A program made the translations under genes and the position numbers. The notes under the pieces are model-generated. The model was not told the DNA's origin. It searched no databases and saw only the letters and a list, made by a program, of their open reading frames with translations. A stretch of 64,000 nt of DNA from Amycolatopsis granulosa (GTDB taxonomy: Bacteria > Actinomycetota > Actinomycetes > Mycobacteriales > Pseudonocardiaceae), in contig NZ_JAANOV010000001.1 in the NCBI RefSeq assembly GCF_011758745.1, forward strand, positions 1,178,001-1,242,000, given 5' to 3'. This document shows positions 16,635-26,091 of the stretch, in pieces (positions within the stretch are counted from its first letter, which is position 1; every line of letters begins with the position of its first letter).

Positions 16635-17474
16635 TCAAGCCTGGTTCTTCTGCTGCTGCTCGGCCTGGACGCGCGACTCGATCTCACGCTGGATGTCCGC
16701 GCCGGCCGAGGCCGCCTTCTCGCCGGAACCGGAGGTGACCTGCGCCACCGACTCACCCCGCATGGAGGCCCGGATCTGCTCCAGCCGCGAGCTGCCGGCC
16801 ATCTGCGTGGTGGCCTGCTGCACCTCGAGCATGCGGCCCTGCACCGAGTTCTGCGCCAGCTCGGCCTGGCCCAGCGCGGTGGTGTAGCGGCGCTCGATCT
16901 TCTCCCGCACCTCCTCCAGCGACGGGGTGTTGCCCGGCGCGGTGAGCTGCGACATCTGGTTCAGCGACGCCGACACCTGCTCCTGCATCTTCGCCTGCTC
17001 CAGCTGCGAGAGCAGCTTGGTGCGCTCGGCCAGCTTCTGCTGCAGCATCGCCGAGTTGCGCTCGACGGCCTGCTTCGCCTGCCCCGCGGCCTGCAGTGCC
17101 TGGTCGTGCAGCGTCTTGAGATCCTCGATGCTCTGCTCGGCCGTCACCAGCTGGGTGGCGAACGACTCGGCGGCCACCTCGTACTGCTGCGCCTTCTGCT
17201 CGTCCCCCTTGGCGCGCGCCTCGTCCGCCAGCACCAGCGCCTGACGCGCCGACGCCTGCAGCTTCTCCACCTCGGCGAGCTGGCGGTTGAGCTTCATCTC
17301 CAGCTGCCGCTGGTTACCGATCACCGCGGCGGCCTGCTGGGAGAGCGCCTGGTGGTTGCGCTGCGCCTCCTCGATGGCCTGCTGGATCTGCACCTTCGGG
17401 TCGGCGTGCTCGTCGATCTTCGACGAGAACGACGCCATGAGGTACTTCCAGAACTTCACGAAAGGGTTGGCCAT
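16635..17474 (-). CDS. pspA: PspA/IM30 membrane-stress protein
   Basis: 279 residues from ATG 17474 ([36 protein letters not shown] is the expected actinobacterial start). Nearly all is long coiled coil (alternating Gln, Glu, Lys, Ala), typical of ESCRT-III-like PspA/Vipp1 proteins that assemble on the cytoplasmic membrane and preserve its integrity under stress. A GGAGGAG ribosome-binding site abuts the ATG. It lies between clgR and pspM, with a hairpin terminator between clgR and pspA, so pspA may have its own promoter in 17475-17667. The Q-rich C-terminal tail is longer than in enterobacterial PspA. Confidence 0.94.
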   Translation of the reverse strand: MANPFVKFWKYLMASFSSKIDEHADPKVQIQQAIEEAQRNHQALSQQAAAVIGNQRQLEMKLNRQLAEVEKLQASARQALVLADEARAKGDEQKAQQYEVAAESFATQLVTAEQSIEDLKTLHDQALQAAGQAKQAVERNSAMLQQKLAERTKLLSQLEQAKMQEQVSASLNQMSQLTAPGNTPSLEEVREKIERRYTTALGQAELAQNSVQGRMLEVQQATTQMAGSSRLEQIRASMRGESVAQVTSGSGEKAASAGADIQREIESRVQAEQQQKNQA

Positions 17475-17667
17475 CTCCTCCGCCTGCCTTCTAGATCCCT
17501 GCCTGGGTGTCGCCGATGGTCGGGCCGGCGGCACACTCCCCTGTCCGAGCAACGCCCCGACCCCGGAATGGGTTCCATCGTGTCAGGTCGCGCGCGGGTG
17601 TTCCAGGCGACCCCGGGGGTTTTCCGGGACTACCCTGACCGGGGGCTACGGATGCGCACACGTGAAA

Positions 17668-17702
17668 GCCACCGCCCGGGCGCGGGACGCCCGGACGGTG
17701 GC
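17668..17702 (-). terminator. Intrinsic terminator after clgR
   Basis: A 15-bp stem with one mismatch (17668-17682 with 17688-17702, ending GGCTTTCACG on the leftward transcript) and a 5-base loop, starting 33 bases after the clgR stop. It implies attenuation between clgR and pspA. The rest of 17475-17735 has no gene and no further signal I can name. Confidence 0.7.
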
Positions 17703-17735
17703 TCCGGATCCGATCTGTCTGGCCGGCCTGACCGA

Positions 17736-18185
17736 TCAGGCCGCGACCATCTTGGGTGCGTGGATCGTGGTGCGCAGCGACGGCCCGACCCGCTGGCCGG
17801 AAACCCGCAGGTCCGTAAGGTCGTTGCCGATCATGCCCTCGATGAGGCGCCCGCCCTCGAGCCGCCCGGCCGGGCCTGCCGGCTCCTCGCTCCGCCGCGC
17901 CCGGCCCTCGCCGTCGGCGGTCTCGGCCATCGTCGGCACGTCCACGCTGTCCAGCGCGGAGATGTCGGCGGCGACGTTGCTCAGCAGCTCCGCCAGCGGG
18001 AGCTCGAGCGCCTCGCAGATGGACGCCAGCAGCTCGCTGGACGCCTCCTTCTGCCCGCGCTCCACCTCGGACAGGTAGCCGAGGCTGACCTTGGCGGCGC
18101 GGGAGATGTCGCGCAGCGTGCGACGCTTGTTGGTGCGGGCGTGCCGGAGCCGGTCGCCGATCGCCTCGCGCAGGAGCACGGTCAT
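17736..18185 (-). CDS. clgR: ClgR, XRE-type activator of clp and psp genes
   Basis: 149 residues from ATG 18185 with GGAAGGGAGG upstream. The helix-turn-helix [32 protein letters not shown] (about residues 22-53) is the ClgR signature. In mycobacteria and streptomycetes ClgR activates clpP1P2, clpC and (in mycobacteria) pspA on envelope or protein stress. The last residues are VAA: C-terminal alanines make streptomycete ClgR a ClpP substrate, so the same turnover is likely here. A ClgR-type box (18257-18273) lies 72 bases upstream of the start, suggesting autoregulation. Order clgR-pspA-pspM is conserved. Confidence 0.94.
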   Translation of the reverse strand: MTVLLREAIGDRLRHARTNKRRTLRDISRAAKVSLGYLSEVERGQKEASSELLASICEALELPLAELLSNVAADISALDSVDVPTMAETADGEGRARRSEEPAGPAGRLEGGRLIEGMIGNDLTDLRVSGQRVGPSLRTTIHAPKMVAA

Positions 18186-18256
18186 CGCGCGCCTCCCTTC
18201 CTGATACCGACCACGTTACCCAGTTCGGGCACCTCCCCGCAGCCGTTGACACGGTG

Positions 18257-18273
18257 GTACGCCCAGGGCGAAC
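18257..18273 (-). promoter_or_regulatory. ClgR box upstream of clgR
   Basis: On the coding strand of clgR the sequence is GTTCGC-CCTGG-GCGTAC, matching the described ClgR consensus GTTCGC-N5-GCG and near-symmetric (GTTCGC/GCGTAC, one mismatch). It sits in the 95-base gap between clgR and cinA. Confidence 0.68.
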
Positions 18274-18280
18274 GCCCCGA

Positions 18281-18745
18281 TCAAGTGAGATGTTCCCCCA
18301 GCAGGTCCAGCGCGGCCGTCACCGACGCGCGCCGCACGGCGTCCCGGCCGCCGTCGAACCGGTGCGTGCGGACGTCCCGGCCTCCCGGCCCGGCCAGCCC
18401 GATGTGCACGGTGCCGGGAGCGACGCCGTCCTGGGGATCCGGCCCGGCCACCCCGGTCAGGCCCAGCCCCCAGTCGGCTCCGCAGCGCCGCCGCGCGCCC
18501 TCGGCGAGCTGGGCGGCCACCTCGGGGTGGACCGCGCCGTGCGCGGCCAGCAGCGCCGGATCCACCCCGGCGAGGGCCGCCTTGAGGTCGGTGGCGTAGA
18601 CCACCAGGCCACCGCGGACGACCGCACTGGCCCCGGGCACCTCGGTCAGCGCCGCCGTGACCAGCCCGGCGGTCAGGGACTCCGCGGTCGCCACCGTCTG
18701 CCCCAGCCGGCGCAGCGCGGCGACCACCGGGCGAGCCGAGGTCAT
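18281..18745 (-). CDS. CinA C-terminal-domain protein (nicotinamide-nucleotide amidase type)
   Basis: 154 residues containing only the CinA C-terminal domain: GQTVATAESLTAGLVTAALTEVPGAS near the start (the AESLTGG-like active-site motif, here TAG), VVYATDLKAALAGV and LGLTGVAGPDPQDGVAPGTVHI. Enzymes of this type (PncC) deamidate NMN to NaMN in pyridine-nucleotide salvage. The start overlaps the pgsA stop by 4 bases (ATGA). It is the last gene of the rimO-pgsA-cinA operon; this arrangement is standard for actinobacteria. Confidence 0.92.
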   Translation of the reverse strand: MTSARPVVAALRRLGQTVATAESLTAGLVTAALTEVPGASAVVRGGLVVYATDLKAALAGVDPALLAAHGAVHPEVAAQLAEGARRRCGADWGLGLTGVAGPDPQDGVAPGTVHIGLAGPGGRDVRTHRFDGGRDAVRRASVTAALDLLGEHLT

Positions 18746-19365
18746 GCCCGCGCCGCCGCCCGCAGCCGCACCGCGCGCACGACGTAGTCGGCGCCCGTCA
18801 CCACCGTCAGCAGCACCGCCAGGCTCATCAGGGCCCACCGCGCCGGCAGCGCGCCGTCCGGCAACGGCAGCAGGAAGGTCACGATCGCCAGGATCTGCGT
18901 CATCGTCTTGGCCTTGCCGCCGCGGCTGGCGGGGATCACGCCGTGCCGGATCACCCAGAACCGCAGCAGCGTCACACCGATCTCGCGGACCGCGATCACC
19001 ACCGTCACCCACCAGGGCAGCTCGCCGAGCAGGCTCAGGCCCACCAGTGCGGCGCCGATCAGCGCCTTGTCGGCGATCGGGTCGGCGATCTTGCCGAAGT
19101 CGGTGATCAGCCCGTAGCGGCGCGCGACCCAGCCGTCCACCTGGTCGGTGAGCGACGCGACGGCGAACAGGACGGTCGCCCCGATCCGCCATCCGGTGTC
19201 CGCGCCGCCGCCGGCGAACAACGCCAGCACGAACAGCGGGACCAGGACGAGCCGGGACAGAGTCAGCAGGTTCGCCACGTTGAGCGTGGGCACCGGCGTC
19301 GGCTCAGGATGCGGACGGCGAGCCGCCCCGCCCGCCTGGGCCGACTCCTCCGCCGCGGAGCTCAT
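18742..19365 (-). CDS. pgsA: CDP-alcohol phosphatidyltransferase, phosphatidylglycerophosphate synthase
   Basis: 207 residues. After a short cytoplasmic N-terminus ([20 protein letters not shown]) it has five to six helices. The CDP-alcohol transferase motif is intact: DGWVAR, then G, D and D spaced as in D-G-x2-A-R-x8-G-x3-D-x3-D (residues from DQVDG through [11 protein letters not shown]). It condenses CDP-diacylglycerol with glycerol-3-phosphate. It overlaps rimO by 4 bases upstream and cinA by 4 bases downstream, so the three are translationally coupled. The mycobacterial counterpart in this position is PgsA3. Confidence 0.92.
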   Translation of the reverse strand: MSSAAEESAQAGGAARRPHPEPTPVPTLNVANLLTLSRLVLVPLFVLALFAGGGADTGWRIGATVLFAVASLTDQVDGWVARRYGLITDFGKIADPIADKALIGAALVGLSLLGELPWWVTVVIAVREIGVTLLRFWVIRHGVIPASRGGKAKTMTQILAIVTFLLPLPDGALPARWALMSLAVLLTVVTGADYVVRAVRLRAAARA

Positions 19366-20783
19366 GGGCCGGCGTCCGGCTCGACGAGCAGGTCGACACC
19401 CGCGGTGTCGACGACGCGGCAGCGCACCATCCGGCCCACCTCGAGACCTTCGCCGTCCAGGATCACGCACGCCCCGTCGACCTCGGGTGCCTGGTGCGCG
19501 GCACGACCGGAGATCTCGTCCGCGCCGGCCTCCTCGACCAGCACGTCCACGATCTCGCCGACGCGGTCCTCGGCACGCTGCGCGGTCAGCTCCTCGACCA
19601 GGGCGGACACCCGCGCGACGCGTTCGGCGACCACCTCCGGGCCGACCTTGCCGTCGAAGGTCTCCGCCTCGGTGCCGTCCTCGTCGGAGTAACCGAACAC
19701 GCCCACCGCGTCCAGGCCGGCCTCGGTGAGGAAGTGTTCGAGCTCGGCGACGTCGTCCTCGGTCTCACCCGGGAACCCGACGATGACGTTGCTGCGGATG
19801 CCCGCCTCCGGCGCGTACTCGCGGATCTGCTGGATCAGCGCGAGGAACGACTTCGTGGAGCCGAACCGGCGCATCCGGCGCAGCACCGTCTCGCTGGAGT
19901 GCTGGAAGGACATGTCGAAGTAGGGCGCCACACCCGGCGTCGTCGCGATCACGCGGACCAGATCGGGCCGGGTCTCGGCGGGCTGCAGGTAGGACACCCG
20001 CACCCGCTCGACACCGTCGAGTCCGGCCAGCCGCGGCAGCAGCCGCTCCAGCGCGCGGGTGCCACCCAGGTCGCGGCCGAGGTCCTTGCCGTAGGAGGTG
20101 GAGTTCTCGCTGACCAGGAACAGTTCCTTCACGCCCTGCCCGGCCAGCCACGCCGCCTCGGCGACGATCTCGTCGGGGTGGCGCGAGACGAACGAGCCGC
20201 GGAACGACGGGATCGCGCAGAACGAGCAGCGCCGGTCGCAGCCGGAGGCGATCTTCAGCGCGGCGACCGGCGAGTCCGACAGCCTGGTGCGCAGCACGCG
20301 CGGGCCCCAGCCGTGCCCGGGGATGGACACGTCGTCGGTGGCGGCGGACCGCTCGACCGGGGTGATCGGCAGCAGCTTGCGCCGGTCGCCGGGCGTGTGC
20401 GAGGCGACCGTCCGCCCGGCGGCGACGTCGTCGAGGCGGGCGGCCAGGTCGTGGTAGTGGTCGAACCCGAGCACCGCGTGGGCCTCCGGCAGGCTCTCCG
20501 CCAGCTCGGCGCCGTACCGCTCGGCCATGCAGCCGACCGCCACGACCTTCGCGCCGGTGTCGGCGGCGGCCAGCAGCGTGTCGACCGAGTCCTTCTTCGC
20601 CGACTCCACGAAGCCGCAGGTGTTGACGACGATGACGTCGCTGCCCTCCGGTTCGGCGGCCAGCTCCCAGCCACCCTCGGCCAGCCGGCCGGCCAGCTCC
20701 TCGGAGTCCACCTCGTTGCGGGCACAGCCCAGCGTCAACAGGGAGACACGACGGCCGGGAGATCCGGTGGCGGCAGAAGACAC
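19362..20783 (-). CDS. rimO: Ribosomal protein S12 methylthiotransferase RimO
   Basis: 473 residues from GTG 20783. UPF0004 N-terminal domain with [13 protein letters not shown] and CGFVESAK, radical-SAM core with the cluster motif CDRRCSFC, and a C-terminal TRAM domain ([17 protein letters not shown]). Three N-terminal Cys (GCARN, NTCGF, VGCMAE) bind the second cluster. It adds a methylthio group to the Asp of S12. TACCCT seven bases before the GTG (minus strand, 20791-20796) suggests a leaderless transcript leading the rimO-pgsA-cinA operon. MiaB is excluded by the residues around the first Cys and the TRAM length. Confidence 0.93.
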   Translation of the reverse strand: MSSAATGSPGRRVSLLTLGCARNEVDSEELAGRLAEGGWELAAEPEGSDVIVVNTCGFVESAKKDSVDTLLAAADTGAKVVAVGCMAERYGAELAESLPEAHAVLGFDHYHDLAARLDDVAAGRTVASHTPGDRRKLLPITPVERSAATDDVSIPGHGWGPRVLRTRLSDSPVAALKIASGCDRRCSFCAIPSFRGSFVSRHPDEIVAEAAWLAGQGVKELFLVSENSTSYGKDLGRDLGGTRALERLLPRLAGLDGVERVRVSYLQPAETRPDLVRVIATTPGVAPYFDMSFQHSSETVLRRMRRFGSTKSFLALIQQIREYAPEAGIRSNVIVGFPGETEDDVAELEHFLTEAGLDAVGVFGYSDEDGTEAETFDGKVGPEVVAERVARVSALVEELTAQRAEDRVGEIVDVLVEEAGADEISGRAAHQAPEVDGACVILDGEGLEVGRMVRCRVVDTAGVDLLVEPDAGP

Positions 20784-20862
20784 GGCACTCAGGGTAGCTG
20801 GCGCGGGCGGGCGTGGCCGAACCCACTGCGACAGCGGCCGCCGCGCCCGATACGGTCGATCG

Positions 20863-21384
20863 GTGCACGGTGATCCTTCCCCTACCGTCGAGATCCGGCG
20901 GGCCCGGGTCGCGGACGTCCGCAAGATCAAGGCTCTGGTGGACGCGGACGCCGGGCGGGTGCTCCTGGAAAAGGAGCTCGTCACCCTGTACGAGGACATG
21001 CAGGAGTTCTGGGTCGCCGACCTCGGCGGCGAGCACGGTGACATCGTCGGCTGCGGCGCGCTGCACGTCCTGTGGGAGGACCTCGCCGAGATCCGCACCG
21101 TCGCGGTGGACAAGCGGATGCGCGGCCTGGGCATCGGGCACCGGATCGTGGCGCAGCTGATCTCGCTCGCGCGCGAGCTCGGGCTGCGCCGCATCTTCGT
21201 GCTCACCTTCGAGACCAGTTTCTTCGGCAGGCACGGGTTCCGCGAGATCGACGGCACGCCGGTGCCGGGACCGGTGTACGAGGAGATGCGCCGCTCGGTC
21301 GACCCTGGCGTGGCCGAATTCCTCGAACTCCCTTACGCCAAGCCGAACACGCTCGGCAACACGCGCATGCTCCTGGAGCTGTAG
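20863..21384 (+). CDS. argA: N-acetylglutamate synthase, short GNAT type (ArgA)
   Basis: 173 residues from GTG 20863. A single GNAT domain: [40 protein letters not shown], the acetyl-CoA loop [14 protein letters not shown], and [18 protein letters not shown] with the FF-GRHGF motif of amino-acid N-acetyltransferases. It matches mycobacterial Rv2747 in sequence and in position beside ftsK, which acetylates glutamate (and glutamine) to start arginine biosynthesis. TACGGT (20851-20856) six bases before the start points to leaderless transcription. It converges on ftsK with an 8-base gap. Confidence 0.9.
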   Translation: MHGDPSPTVEIRRARVADVRKIKALVDADAGRVLLEKELVTLYEDMQEFWVADLGGEHGDIVGCGALHVLWEDLAEIRTVAVDKRMRGLGIGHRIVAQLISLARELGLRRIFVLTFETSFFGRHGFREIDGTPVPGPVYEEMRRSVDPGVAEFLELPYAKPNTLGNTRMLLEL

Positions 21385-21392
21385 CGCGGCTC

Positions 21393-23885
21393 CTAGTCCT
21401 CGCCGTCCCCGCCGGCGTCCGGCGCGGAGCCGCCGCGGATGAGCATGAGGGTGCCCTCCAGGTCCTCGGGCTTGACGAGGACGTCGCGCGCCTTCGACCC
21501 CTCCGACGGGCCCACCACGCCGCGCGTCTCCAGCAGGTCCATCAGACGGCCGGCCTTGGCGAACCCGACCCGCAGCTTGCGCTGCAGCATCGAGGTCGAG
21601 CCGAACTGGGACGTGATGATCAGCTCCGCCGCCTGCAGCAGCACGTCGAGGTCGTCCCCGATGTCCGGGTCGATCTCCTTCTTCTCGCCGGCCTTGGCCG
21701 CGGTGACGCCCTCGGTGTACTCCGGCTGCGCCTGCTCCTTGGTGAAGTTGACGATCGAGGCGATCTCGTCGTCACCCACGTAGGCACCCTGGATGCGCAC
21801 CGGTTTGCCCGCGCCCATCGGCAGGTACAGCCCGTCGCCCATGCCGATCAGCTTCTCGGCGCCCGGCTGGTCCAGGATGACGCGCGAGTCGGTCAGCGAC
21901 GAGGTGGCGAACGCCAGCCGCGACGGCACGTTCGTCTTGATCAGGCCGGTCACCACGTCCACCGACGGCCGCTGCGTGGCCAGCACCAGGTGGATGCCCG
22001 CGGCGCGGGCCTTCTGGGTGATCCGGACGATGGCGTCCTCGACGTCGCGGGGCGCGGTCATCATCAGGTCGGCCAGCTCGTCGACGATCGCCATGATGTA
22101 GGGGTACGGGCGGTACACGCGCTCGCTGCCCGGCGGCGCCTGGATCTCCCCGGACTTGACCTTCCGGTTGAAGTCGTCGATGTGGCGCACCCGGTTGGCC
22201 TGCATGTCCTGGTAGCGCTGCTCCATCTCCTCCACCAGCCAGGCCAGCGCGGCGGCGGCCTTCTTCGGCTGGGTGATGATGGGCGTGATCAGGTGCGGGA
22301 TGCCCTCGTACGGCGTCAGCTCGACCATCTTCGGGTCGATCAGGATCATCCGCACCTCGTCCGGGGTGGCCCGGGACAGCAGCGACACCAGCATCGAGTT
22401 GACGAAGCTCGACTTACCGGACCCGGTGGACCCGGCCACCAGCAGGTGCGGCATCTTCGTCAGGTTCGCGGTGACGAAATGGCCCTCGATGTCCTTGCCC
22501 AGCCCGATGACCATCGGGTGGTTGTCCTCGGCCGCGGTCGAGGACCGCAGCACGTCGCCGAGGCGGACCATCTCGCGGTCGGAGTTGGGCACCTCGATGC
22601 CGACCGCCGACTTCCCCGGGATCGGCGCGAGCAGGCGCACGTTGTCGGTGGCCACCGCGTAGGCGATGTTCTTGGTCAGCGCGGTGATCTTCTCGACCTT
22701 CACGCCCGGGCCCAGCTCGACCTCGTAGCGCGTCACCGTGGGACCCCGGGTGAACCCGGTGACCTGCGCGTCGACGTTGAACTGCTCCAGCACGCCGGTG
22801 ATCGCCTCGATCATGGCGTCGTTGGCCTTGCTGCGGGTCTTCGGCGCGTCACCCAGCTGCAGCAGGTCGGGCGGCGGCAACGTGTAATCGCCCTCGACGG
22901 TGCGGGTCACCGACAGCGGCCGATCGGCCTGCCCGGCCTTGCGTGGTTTCTTCTCCGGCACCTCGGCCGGCACCGGCTTGGGCGCGCGGGCCGGGGCCGG
23001 CGGCTCGGCGAGCGCGGCGTCGATGTCCAGCTGGCCGGGCTCGGCCACGCTGGCCTGACGGCGGCGCGACGGCTTGCGCAACCGGACGGCCTTCGGGTCG
23101 GCCCCGGCGATCTCGTCGGGTTCACCGCGCTGCCCGGCGCGCGCCTCCTCCTCGGCCAGCTCCTCGGGGTCGAGTCCCCAGGTACGCACGAGGTGCGGGA
23201 TGTCGCGGATCCGGGTGCCGGTGAACACCAGCAAACCGAACGCGAGCGCGAGGAACAGCAGCGGCACCGCGACCCAGGCCGTCAGCCCCTGCGCGAGCAG
23301 GTCACCGGAGAGGTACCCGATGATCCCGCCCGCGTAGCGCTGGTACCCGGTGTCCTGCGGGCGCCCGTTGAACAGGTGCAGCAGGCCCAGCAGCGCGAGG
23401 ACGCCGAGCACCGTGCCGATGACCATGCGCGGGCGGATCTCCGGCTGCGGCTCGGTCCGCATCAGCGTCACGGCCGTGACCGCGAGCGCGAGCGGCAGCG
23501 TGACCGCGCCGGCACCGAAGATCGTTCGGGTGCCCAGCTCGACGTAGCCACCGACCGGCCCCGCCGCGCGCCACCACACCCCGGCGGCGACGATCACGGC
23601 GAGCGCGAGCAGGCCCAGGGCGAGACCGTCGCGGCGGTGTTCCGGTTCCAGCTCACGGCCCCGGCCGGCCGTGCGCACCAGGCTGCCCAGACCCTTGGCC
23701 AGCAGGTTCCAGCCGCCGCGGACGGCCTTGCTGAAGGTCCCCGCCTTCCTGCGGGGCGCGGGCCTGCGGGCACGGGAGGCCGCGGGCCGGGACTTGGCCG
23801 CGCGGCGCGCGGGCCTGCGCGCGGTACTGCCCTTGCCGCCGGTCCGTTTCGTGCCGCCGCTCCTCGTCGCCGCCCCGCTAGCCAT
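21393..23885 (-). CDS. ftsK: FtsK/SpoIIIE DNA translocase
   Basis: 830 residues from ATG 23885. A Lys/Arg/Ala-rich N-terminus (about 80 residues) is followed by four membrane helices (about 80-270), a Pro-rich linker, and the motor: Walker A AGSTGSGKSSF near residue 484, Walker B YIMAIVDELADLMM, then DTPY-like VDVVTGLIKTN and the C-terminal gamma winged helix (ELIITSQFGSTSMLQRKLRVGFAKAGRLMDLLE) that reads KOPS-type sites. It pumps chromosomal DNA at the division septum. TACCGT (minus strand, 23893-23898) is seven bases before the ATG. Length and order (ftsK between rnj and argA) match other actinobacteria. Confidence 0.95.
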   Translation of the reverse strand: MASGAATRSGGTKRTGGKGSTARRPARRAAKSRPAASRARRPAPRRKAGTFSKAVRGGWNLLAKGLGSLVRTAGRGRELEPEHRRDGLALGLLALAVIVAAGVWWRAAGPVGGYVELGTRTIFGAGAVTLPLALAVTAVTLMRTEPQPEIRPRMVIGTVLGVLALLGLLHLFNGRPQDTGYQRYAGGIIGYLSGDLLAQGLTAWVAVPLLFLALAFGLLVFTGTRIRDIPHLVRTWGLDPEELAEEEARAGQRGEPDEIAGADPKAVRLRKPSRRRQASVAEPGQLDIDAALAEPPAPARAPKPVPAEVPEKKPRKAGQADRPLSVTRTVEGDYTLPPPDLLQLGDAPKTRSKANDAMIEAITGVLEQFNVDAQVTGFTRGPTVTRYEVELGPGVKVEKITALTKNIAYAVATDNVRLLAPIPGKSAVGIEVPNSDREMVRLGDVLRSSTAAEDNHPMVIGLGKDIEGHFVTANLTKMPHLLVAGSTGSGKSSFVNSMLVSLLSRATPDEVRMILIDPKMVELTPYEGIPHLITPIITQPKKAAAALAWLVEEMEQRYQDMQANRVRHIDDFNRKVKSGEIQAPPGSERVYRPYPYIMAIVDELADLMMTAPRDVEDAIVRITQKARAAGIHLVLATQRPSVDVVTGLIKTNVPSRLAFATSSLTDSRVILDQPGAEKLIGMGDGLYLPMGAGKPVRIQGAYVGDDEIASIVNFTKEQAQPEYTEGVTAAKAGEKKEIDPDIGDDLDVLLQAAELIITSQFGSTSMLQRKLRVGFAKAGRLMDLLETRGVVGPSEGSKARDVLVKPEDLEGTLMLIRGGSAPDAGGDGED

Positions 23886-24004
23886 GCCTTCTACGGTAAC
23901 CGCCCAGCCCCAGCAACCCCAGGTGCCACACTCGGCACACCGGGAACTTTCCCGGTGGCGACGGACCTTGATCGGCCATCCCGGTGATCTGAGATGCTGA
24001 CGGC

Positions 24005-24814
24005 ATGTTCGCGCTGCACTCCGACGACACCGGGCAGACCCGCCGCAGGCCACCCGCGGTGTGGCGGACCATGACCCGGCTGGACCAGGGGCTGGTGTCG
24101 CTGACCGGCCGGCTGCGGATCACCGGGGGGATCGCACCCGCGCTGCGCGGACGGCCGTTTCTGATGGCCGCCAACCACATCGGCGTGTTCGACCCGTTCG
24201 TCCTGATCGCGGCGTGCCGGCGGATCGGCTTCGCGCCGCGGTTCCTGCTGGCCGGCGGGATCCTGGACGCGCCGGTGATCGGGCCCGCGCTCAAGGTGAG
24301 CGGGCACATGCGGATCGATCGCGGCAAGTCGAGTGCGGTGGAGCAGTTCGCGCAGGCCGTGCAGGAGATGCGGACGACTCCGAGCCCCATCATCGTCTAC
24401 CCGGAGGGCCGGATCAGCCGCGAGGCGGGTCTGTGGCCGGAGCGCGGCAAGACGGGGGCCGCGCGCCTGGCGATCGCCGCCGGGGTGCCGGTCGTGCCGG
24501 TCAGCCAGTGGGGCGCGCACGAAGCCGTGTACTGGGGCACCGAGCGGGTCGAGGGGCCCGCGGACCTGCTGCCGCTGGCGCGGTCGGGCCTGACCGCACC
24601 CCTTCGCCGCCCGACGTACCGGGTGCACTTCGGCGAGCCGGTCGACCTGAGCGACGTCGAGCCGGGCCGGCCGGGCGCCGGGGTGCGCGCGCACGCCAAG
24701 ATCATGCGCGCGATCACCGCCGGGCTGGTCCCGCTGCGCCGCGACGAGCCCGACACGCCCCGCTTTCACGACCCGACCCGCCCCACGGACACCGTCAGCC
24801 CCTGGCGGCCCTGA
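24005..24814 (+). CDS. PlsC-like 1-acylglycerol-3-phosphate acyltransferase
   Basis: 269 residues. The catalytic NHxxxxD box is AANHIGVFDPF near residue 57, followed by the substrate motif EGRISREAG near residue 138 (the FPEGTRS-like block) and VPVVPVSQWGAH. It probably acylates a lysophosphatidate or a related lipid. GATGCT six bases ahead of the ATG is a possible -10 element. It is divergent from ftsK and convergent with the FAD monooxygenase; the pairing is not informative about the substrate. The C-terminus is longer and basic. Confidence 0.86.
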   Translation: MFALHSDDTGQTRRRPPAVWRTMTRLDQGLVSLTGRLRITGGIAPALRGRPFLMAANHIGVFDPFVLIAACRRIGFAPRFLLAGGILDAPVIGPALKVSGHMRIDRGKSSAVEQFAQAVQEMRTTPSPIIVYPEGRISREAGLWPERGKTGAARLAIAAGVPVVPVSQWGAHEAVYWGTERVEGPADLLPLARSGLTAPLRRPTYRVHFGEPVDLSDVEPGRPGAGVRAHAKIMRAITAGLVPLRRDEPDTPRFHDPTRPTDTVSPWRP

Positions 24815-24832
24815 CCGGCCGGCCGGGCGCCG

Positions 24833-26014
24833 TCAGCGCCGTGGGCGCCGCCCAGCTTCCGCGGCACCGGGAGGCTGCCAGTCGAGCACCGATGCGAACG
24901 AGGCGAGCACCACCCCGTCCGGGACGAGCCGCAGCAGGCGATCGCGCAGCCGGCGACCGGGCTCCCAGGCGCACTGCGCGACCACCCCGATGCGCCGGGA
25001 GCGGCGCGCGATCATCCGGGTGCGGGGACGACGTTCCCGGTCGTAGGCGGCCAGCGCCGCGGGGACCGAGGCGTGCGTGTCCAGCAGCGCGGCCAGGGTG
25101 ACGGCGTCCTCCAGCGCCTGGTTGGCGCCCTGCCCCAGGTTGGGGGTCATCGCGTGTGCGGCGTCGCCGAGGAGCGCCACCCGTCCGGTCGCGTACGCCG
25201 GCAGCGCGGGCAGCTCGTAGATGTCGTGACGGAGGACAGCCTCCTCGGTGGCGGCCGCCAGCAGCGCCGGGATCGGGTCGTGCCAGTGCCCGAACCGGCG
25301 GCGCAGCTCGGCCAGCTCACCGTCGGGGGCGCGTTGCCCGGGGGGAACGCTCGCGACTCCGAAGAGGTAGGTGTGCCCGCCGGGAAGCGGCGCGATGCCG
25401 ACGCGCTCGCCACGTCCGAAGGTCTCCCCGCCGCCCGCGGGCGCACTGGCCGGCACGACCGTGCGCCAGGCGGTGTATCCGGCGTAGCGGGGTTCCGGCG
25501 CGCCCGGCCACATCGCGCGGCGGACCGTGCTGCGGATGCCGTCGGCGCCGACGAGCAGGTCGGCGCGGAGCGTGCCGTGGGAGTGCTCGACGCGTACCCC
25601 GGAAGCGTCGGCGCCGACCGCGACCGCGGCGGTCCCGGTCCGCACCACGCCGCCGGGCAGGGCCTGGCGCAGGATCGCCATCAGATCCGCGCGGTGCACG
25701 ACCACGACCGGGCCGTAGCGCCGAGCCACCTCGCCCGTGTCGGTCCGCGAGAGCCAGCGCCCGGACACGTCGCGAATGCCCGCGACGGTCTCCGCCAGGG
25801 CCTGCTCCCGCACCCGGGCGCCGAGGCCCAGCGCATCCAGGGCACGCAGGCCGTTGGGCCACAGCGACAGGCCCGAGCCCGCGTCGCCGAACACCTCCGC
25901 CCGTTCCAGCACCCGCACCCGCCAGCCGCGCCGGCTCAGGGCGACGGCGGTGGCGAGCCCACCGATCCCGCCGCCGGCGACGACCGCTGTCCGTTCCGGC
26001 TCTTCCCGGCCCAT
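24833..26014 (-). CDS. FAD-dependent monooxygenase (PHBH/aromatic hydroxylase fold)
   Basis: 393 residues from ATG 26014 (GAGGGG ribosome-binding site 8 bases upstream; a GTG at 26023 is possible). The N-terminal GxGxxG dinucleotide motif is VVAGGGIGGLATAVALSRRGWRVRVLERA, DG motif VGADGIRSTVRRA and GD motif GRVALLGDAAHAMTPNLGQGANQALEDA. This is the class A flavin monooxygenase layout, as in salicylate hydroxylase-like and tetracycline-modifying enzymes. It is divergent from a TetR regulator with two operator palindromes in the shared 77-base promoter, so it is probably repressed by it. The substrate is not predictable. Confidence 0.88.
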   Translation of the reverse strand: MGREEPERTAVVAGGGIGGLATAVALSRRGWRVRVLERAEVFGDAGSGLSLWPNGLRALDALGLGARVREQALAETVAGIRDVSGRWLSRTDTGEVARRYGPVVVVHRADLMAILRQALPGGVVRTGTAAVAVGADASGVRVEHSHGTLRADLLVGADGIRSTVRRAMWPGAPEPRYAGYTAWRTVVPASAPAGGGETFGRGERVGIAPLPGGHTYLFGVASVPPGQRAPDGELAELRRRFGHWHDPIPALLAAATEEAVLRHDIYELPALPAYATGRVALLGDAAHAMTPNLGQGANQALEDAVTLAALLDTHASVPAALAAYDRERRPRTRMIARRSRRIGVVAQCAWEPGRRLRDRLLRLVPDGVVLASFASVLDWQPPGAAEAGRRPRR

Positions 26015-26027
26015 GGTGACCACCCCT

Positions 26028-26039
26028 CTACATCTGTAG
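26028..26039. promoter_or_regulatory. TetR operator 1, monooxygenase side
   Basis: CTACATCTGTAG: perfect 5-base arms around TC, 13 bases from the monooxygenase ATG. It shares its core CTACA-NN-TGTAG with operator 2; the centres are 26 bp apart. Confidence 0.65.
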
Positions 26040-26051
26040 TAACAGCTTCGA

Positions 26052-26067
26052 CTCTACACTTGTAGAG
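26052..26067. promoter_or_regulatory. TetR operator 2, regulator side
   Basis: CTCTACACTTGTAGAG: perfect 7-base arms around CT, 24 bases before the TetR GTG. The longer arms suggest the stronger site. Together with operator 1 it covers most of the divergent promoter. Confidence 0.72.
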
Positions 26068-26091
26068 CCAGCCCACAGCGAGGGAGACGAC

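Noticed and set aside
19494..20873. A 459-codon plus-strand frame antisense to rimO
   Set aside because: RimO has the radical-SAM cluster motif; the opposite frame is His/Arg-rich and featureless.
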